The notes beneath the pieces were generated by a model that was not told the origin of the DNA, made no database searches, and saw only the letters and a program-made list of their open reading frames with translations. Positions 62,716-64,000 of a stretch of 64,000 nt of DNA are shown piece after piece (position 1 is the first letter of the stretch; each line of letters begins with the position of its first letter). The position numbers were made by a program, and so were the translations under genes. Source of the DNA: Citrobacter europaeus (GTDB lineage Bacteria > Pseudomonadota > Gammaproteobacteria > Enterobacterales > Enterobacteriaceae); NCBI GenBank assembly GCA_020099315.1, contig CP083650.1:4402001-4466000 (forward strand), written 5' to 3'.

Positions 62716-62963
62716 TTGTTATACCTCTTGAACATTCCTGTAGGGGGTGGTTGCTCTCACCCCGGCTGCTAAGCCCACTCTGGCATACGCCATGCCAGAG
62801 TCAGAAGCAAAAAAATACCGACCCGGGGCTCAGGGTCCCAGGTCAGCTACAATTCTCTATTTGATGATCATTTTACCCTGGAGTTCCCTATGGGTCATCG
62901 TTTACTTTTTGGGGCGTTGCGCCGTAGTATGACGGCCTGTTTCCAGGTTGTTAGCGCGAGATT

Positions 62964-64000
62964 ATGCGATTTTCCAGATTTACCATCGGATTGACTGCCA
63001 GTATAGCGTTCAGCGTTCAGGCTGCGAACGTCGACGAGTATATCAATCAGCTCCCTGCCGGGGCCAACCTCGCCCTTATGGTACAGAAGGTTGGCGCACC
63101 TGCACCCGCTATTGATTTTCATAGCCAGCAGATGGCGCTGCCGGCCAGTACCCAGAAAGTGATCACCGCGCTGGCGGCATTGATTCAGCTCGGGCCTGAC
63201 TTTCGTTTTACCACCACGCTTGAGACTAAAGGCAACGTGGAAGGCGGAGTATTGAAAGGTGACTTAGTGGCGCGATTTGGTGCCGATCCGACGCTAAAAC
63301 GCCAGGATATTCGCAATATGGTGGCGACCATGAAAAAATCAGGCGTGACACAAATTGCCGGAAATGTTCTGATCGACACCTCTATTTTTGCCAGTCATGA
63401 TAAAGCGCCAGGTTGGCCCTGGAACGACATGACGCAGTGTTTTAGCGCACCGCCCGCAGCGGCCATTGTCGATCGTAACTGTTTCTCAGTGTCACTTTAC
63501 AGCGCGCAAAAACCCAACGATCTCGCTTTTATCCGCGTGGCCTCTTACTACCCGGTCACCATGTTCAGCCAGGTGCGTACTCTCGCGCGTGGCTCTGCCG
63601 AAGCGCAATATTGTGAACTGGATGTGGTTCCCGGCGATCTCAACCGCTATACGCTGACCGGATGCCTGCCCCAACGTGCCGATCCCCTGCCGCTGGCGTT
63701 CGCCATTCAGGATGGCGCCAGCTATGCCGGAGCGATTATTAAAGATGAGCTAAAACAAGCAGGTATAACTTACAGCGGTACTCTGCTGCGCCAGACGCTG
63801 GTGAACGAGCCGGGAACCATAGTCGCCAGTAAGCAGTCGGCACCGCTGCATGATCTGCTTAAGATTATGCTGAAAAAATCGGACAATATGATTGCCGATA
63901 CCGTTTTCCGTATGATTGGCCATGCGCGATTTAACGTGCCAGGCACATGGCGAGCAGGTTCTGATGCTGTGCGCCAGATTTTGCGTCAGCAGGCAGGCGT
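62964..64000 (+). CDS. dacB: D-alanyl-D-alanine carboxypeptidase/endopeptidase PBP4 (3' part missing)
   Basis: Periplasmic class C penicillin-binding protein acting in peptidoglycan turnover. The ATG at 62964 starts MRFSRFTIGLTAS; the frame is open to the window end (345 codons of about 478). The signal peptide is cleaved near QAA (residue 21). The active-site serine is S62 in the SxxK motif STQK (62-65) and the SDN motif appears in KKSDNMIAD; the KTG motif lies beyond the window. In C. freundii-type species loss of dacB raises AmpC; nothing here is disrupted. Confidence 0.96.
   Translation, partial: MRFSRFTIGLTASIAFSVQAANVDEYINQLPAGANLALMVQKVGAPAPAIDFHSQQMALPASTQKVITALAALIQLGPDFRFTTTLETKGNVEGGVLKGDLVARFGADPTLKRQDIRNMVATMKKSGVTQIAGNVLIDTSIFASHDKAPGWPWNDMTQCFSAPPAAAIVDRNCFSVSLYSAQKPNDLAFIRVASYYPVTMFSQVRTLARGSAEAQYCELDVVPGDLNRYTLTGCLPQRADPLPLAFAIQDGASYAGAIIKDELKQAGITYSGTLLRQTLVNEPGTIVASKQSAPLHDLLKIMLKKSDNMIADTVFRMIGHARFNVPGTWRAGSDAVRQILRQQAG

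Overview
The window is chromosomal DNA of an enterobacterium of the Escherichia-Salmonella-Citrobacter group. Housekeeping proteins (PNPase, IF2, NusA, FtsH, GlmM, RimP) look nearly identical to the E. coli proteins as I remember them, and REP and ERIC repeats of this group are present. Gene order follows the E. coli 70-min region (tdc, rnpB, gar, rsmI to ubiV, mtr, deaD, pnp, nusA-infB, argG, secG, glmM, ftsH, greA, dacB). A galactitol operon beside garD, as in Salmonella and Citrobacter, and non-E. coli insertions make Citrobacter the best guess; the genus is an inference, not a proof.

Layout. 1-2787: tdcABC (anaerobic threonine/serine catabolism, minus strand, tdcC cut by the window edge), with a CRP site upstream. 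3511-4276: REP, tandem repeats carrying terminators, rnpB (M1 RNA) and its promoter. 4273-10500: garPLRK and divergent garD, which convert galactarate/glucarate to 2-phosphoglycerate. 10560-17081: gatYZABCD and an intact gatR, for galactitol uptake by PTS and breakdown via tagatose-1,6-bisphosphate. 17078-19005: a Fic-domain/winged-helix gene with an internal eightfold 12-bp repeat, coupled to rsmI. 19069-27941: lpoA, yraN, diaA, dolP, yraR, yhbO, yhbP, yhbQ, yhbS and ubiT/ubiUV (oxygen-independent ubiquinone synthesis).

27942-35454: a seven-gene chaperone-usher fimbrial operon inserted between ubiV and yhbW (major pilin, chaperone, usher, two-domain adhesin, two minor pilins, second chaperone). 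35459-43819: yhbW, mtr, deaD with the small gene yrbN, nlpI, pnp, rpsO. 43880-50555: ERIC, then the metY-rimP-nusA-infB-rbfA-truB operon on the minus strand. 50611-52518: argG with tandem ARG boxes, lying between a tRNA-Leu 3'-end fragment and the complete leuU. 52528-56709: secG, then a three-gene insertion (LysR regulator, isoaspartyl dipeptidase, DcuC-family carrier) that separates secG from glmM. 56726-64000: glmM-folP, ftsH, rlmE, yhbY, greA and the first part of dacB.

The parts most worth attention are accessory: the fimbrial operon, the LysR-iadA-dcuC island, the Fic protein with its repeat linker, candidate GatR operators, the direct repeat of a tRNA end around argG, and ERIC elements in the mtr leader and between truB and rpsO. 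I see no CRISPR array, insertion sequence, prophage, integrase or obvious defence system.
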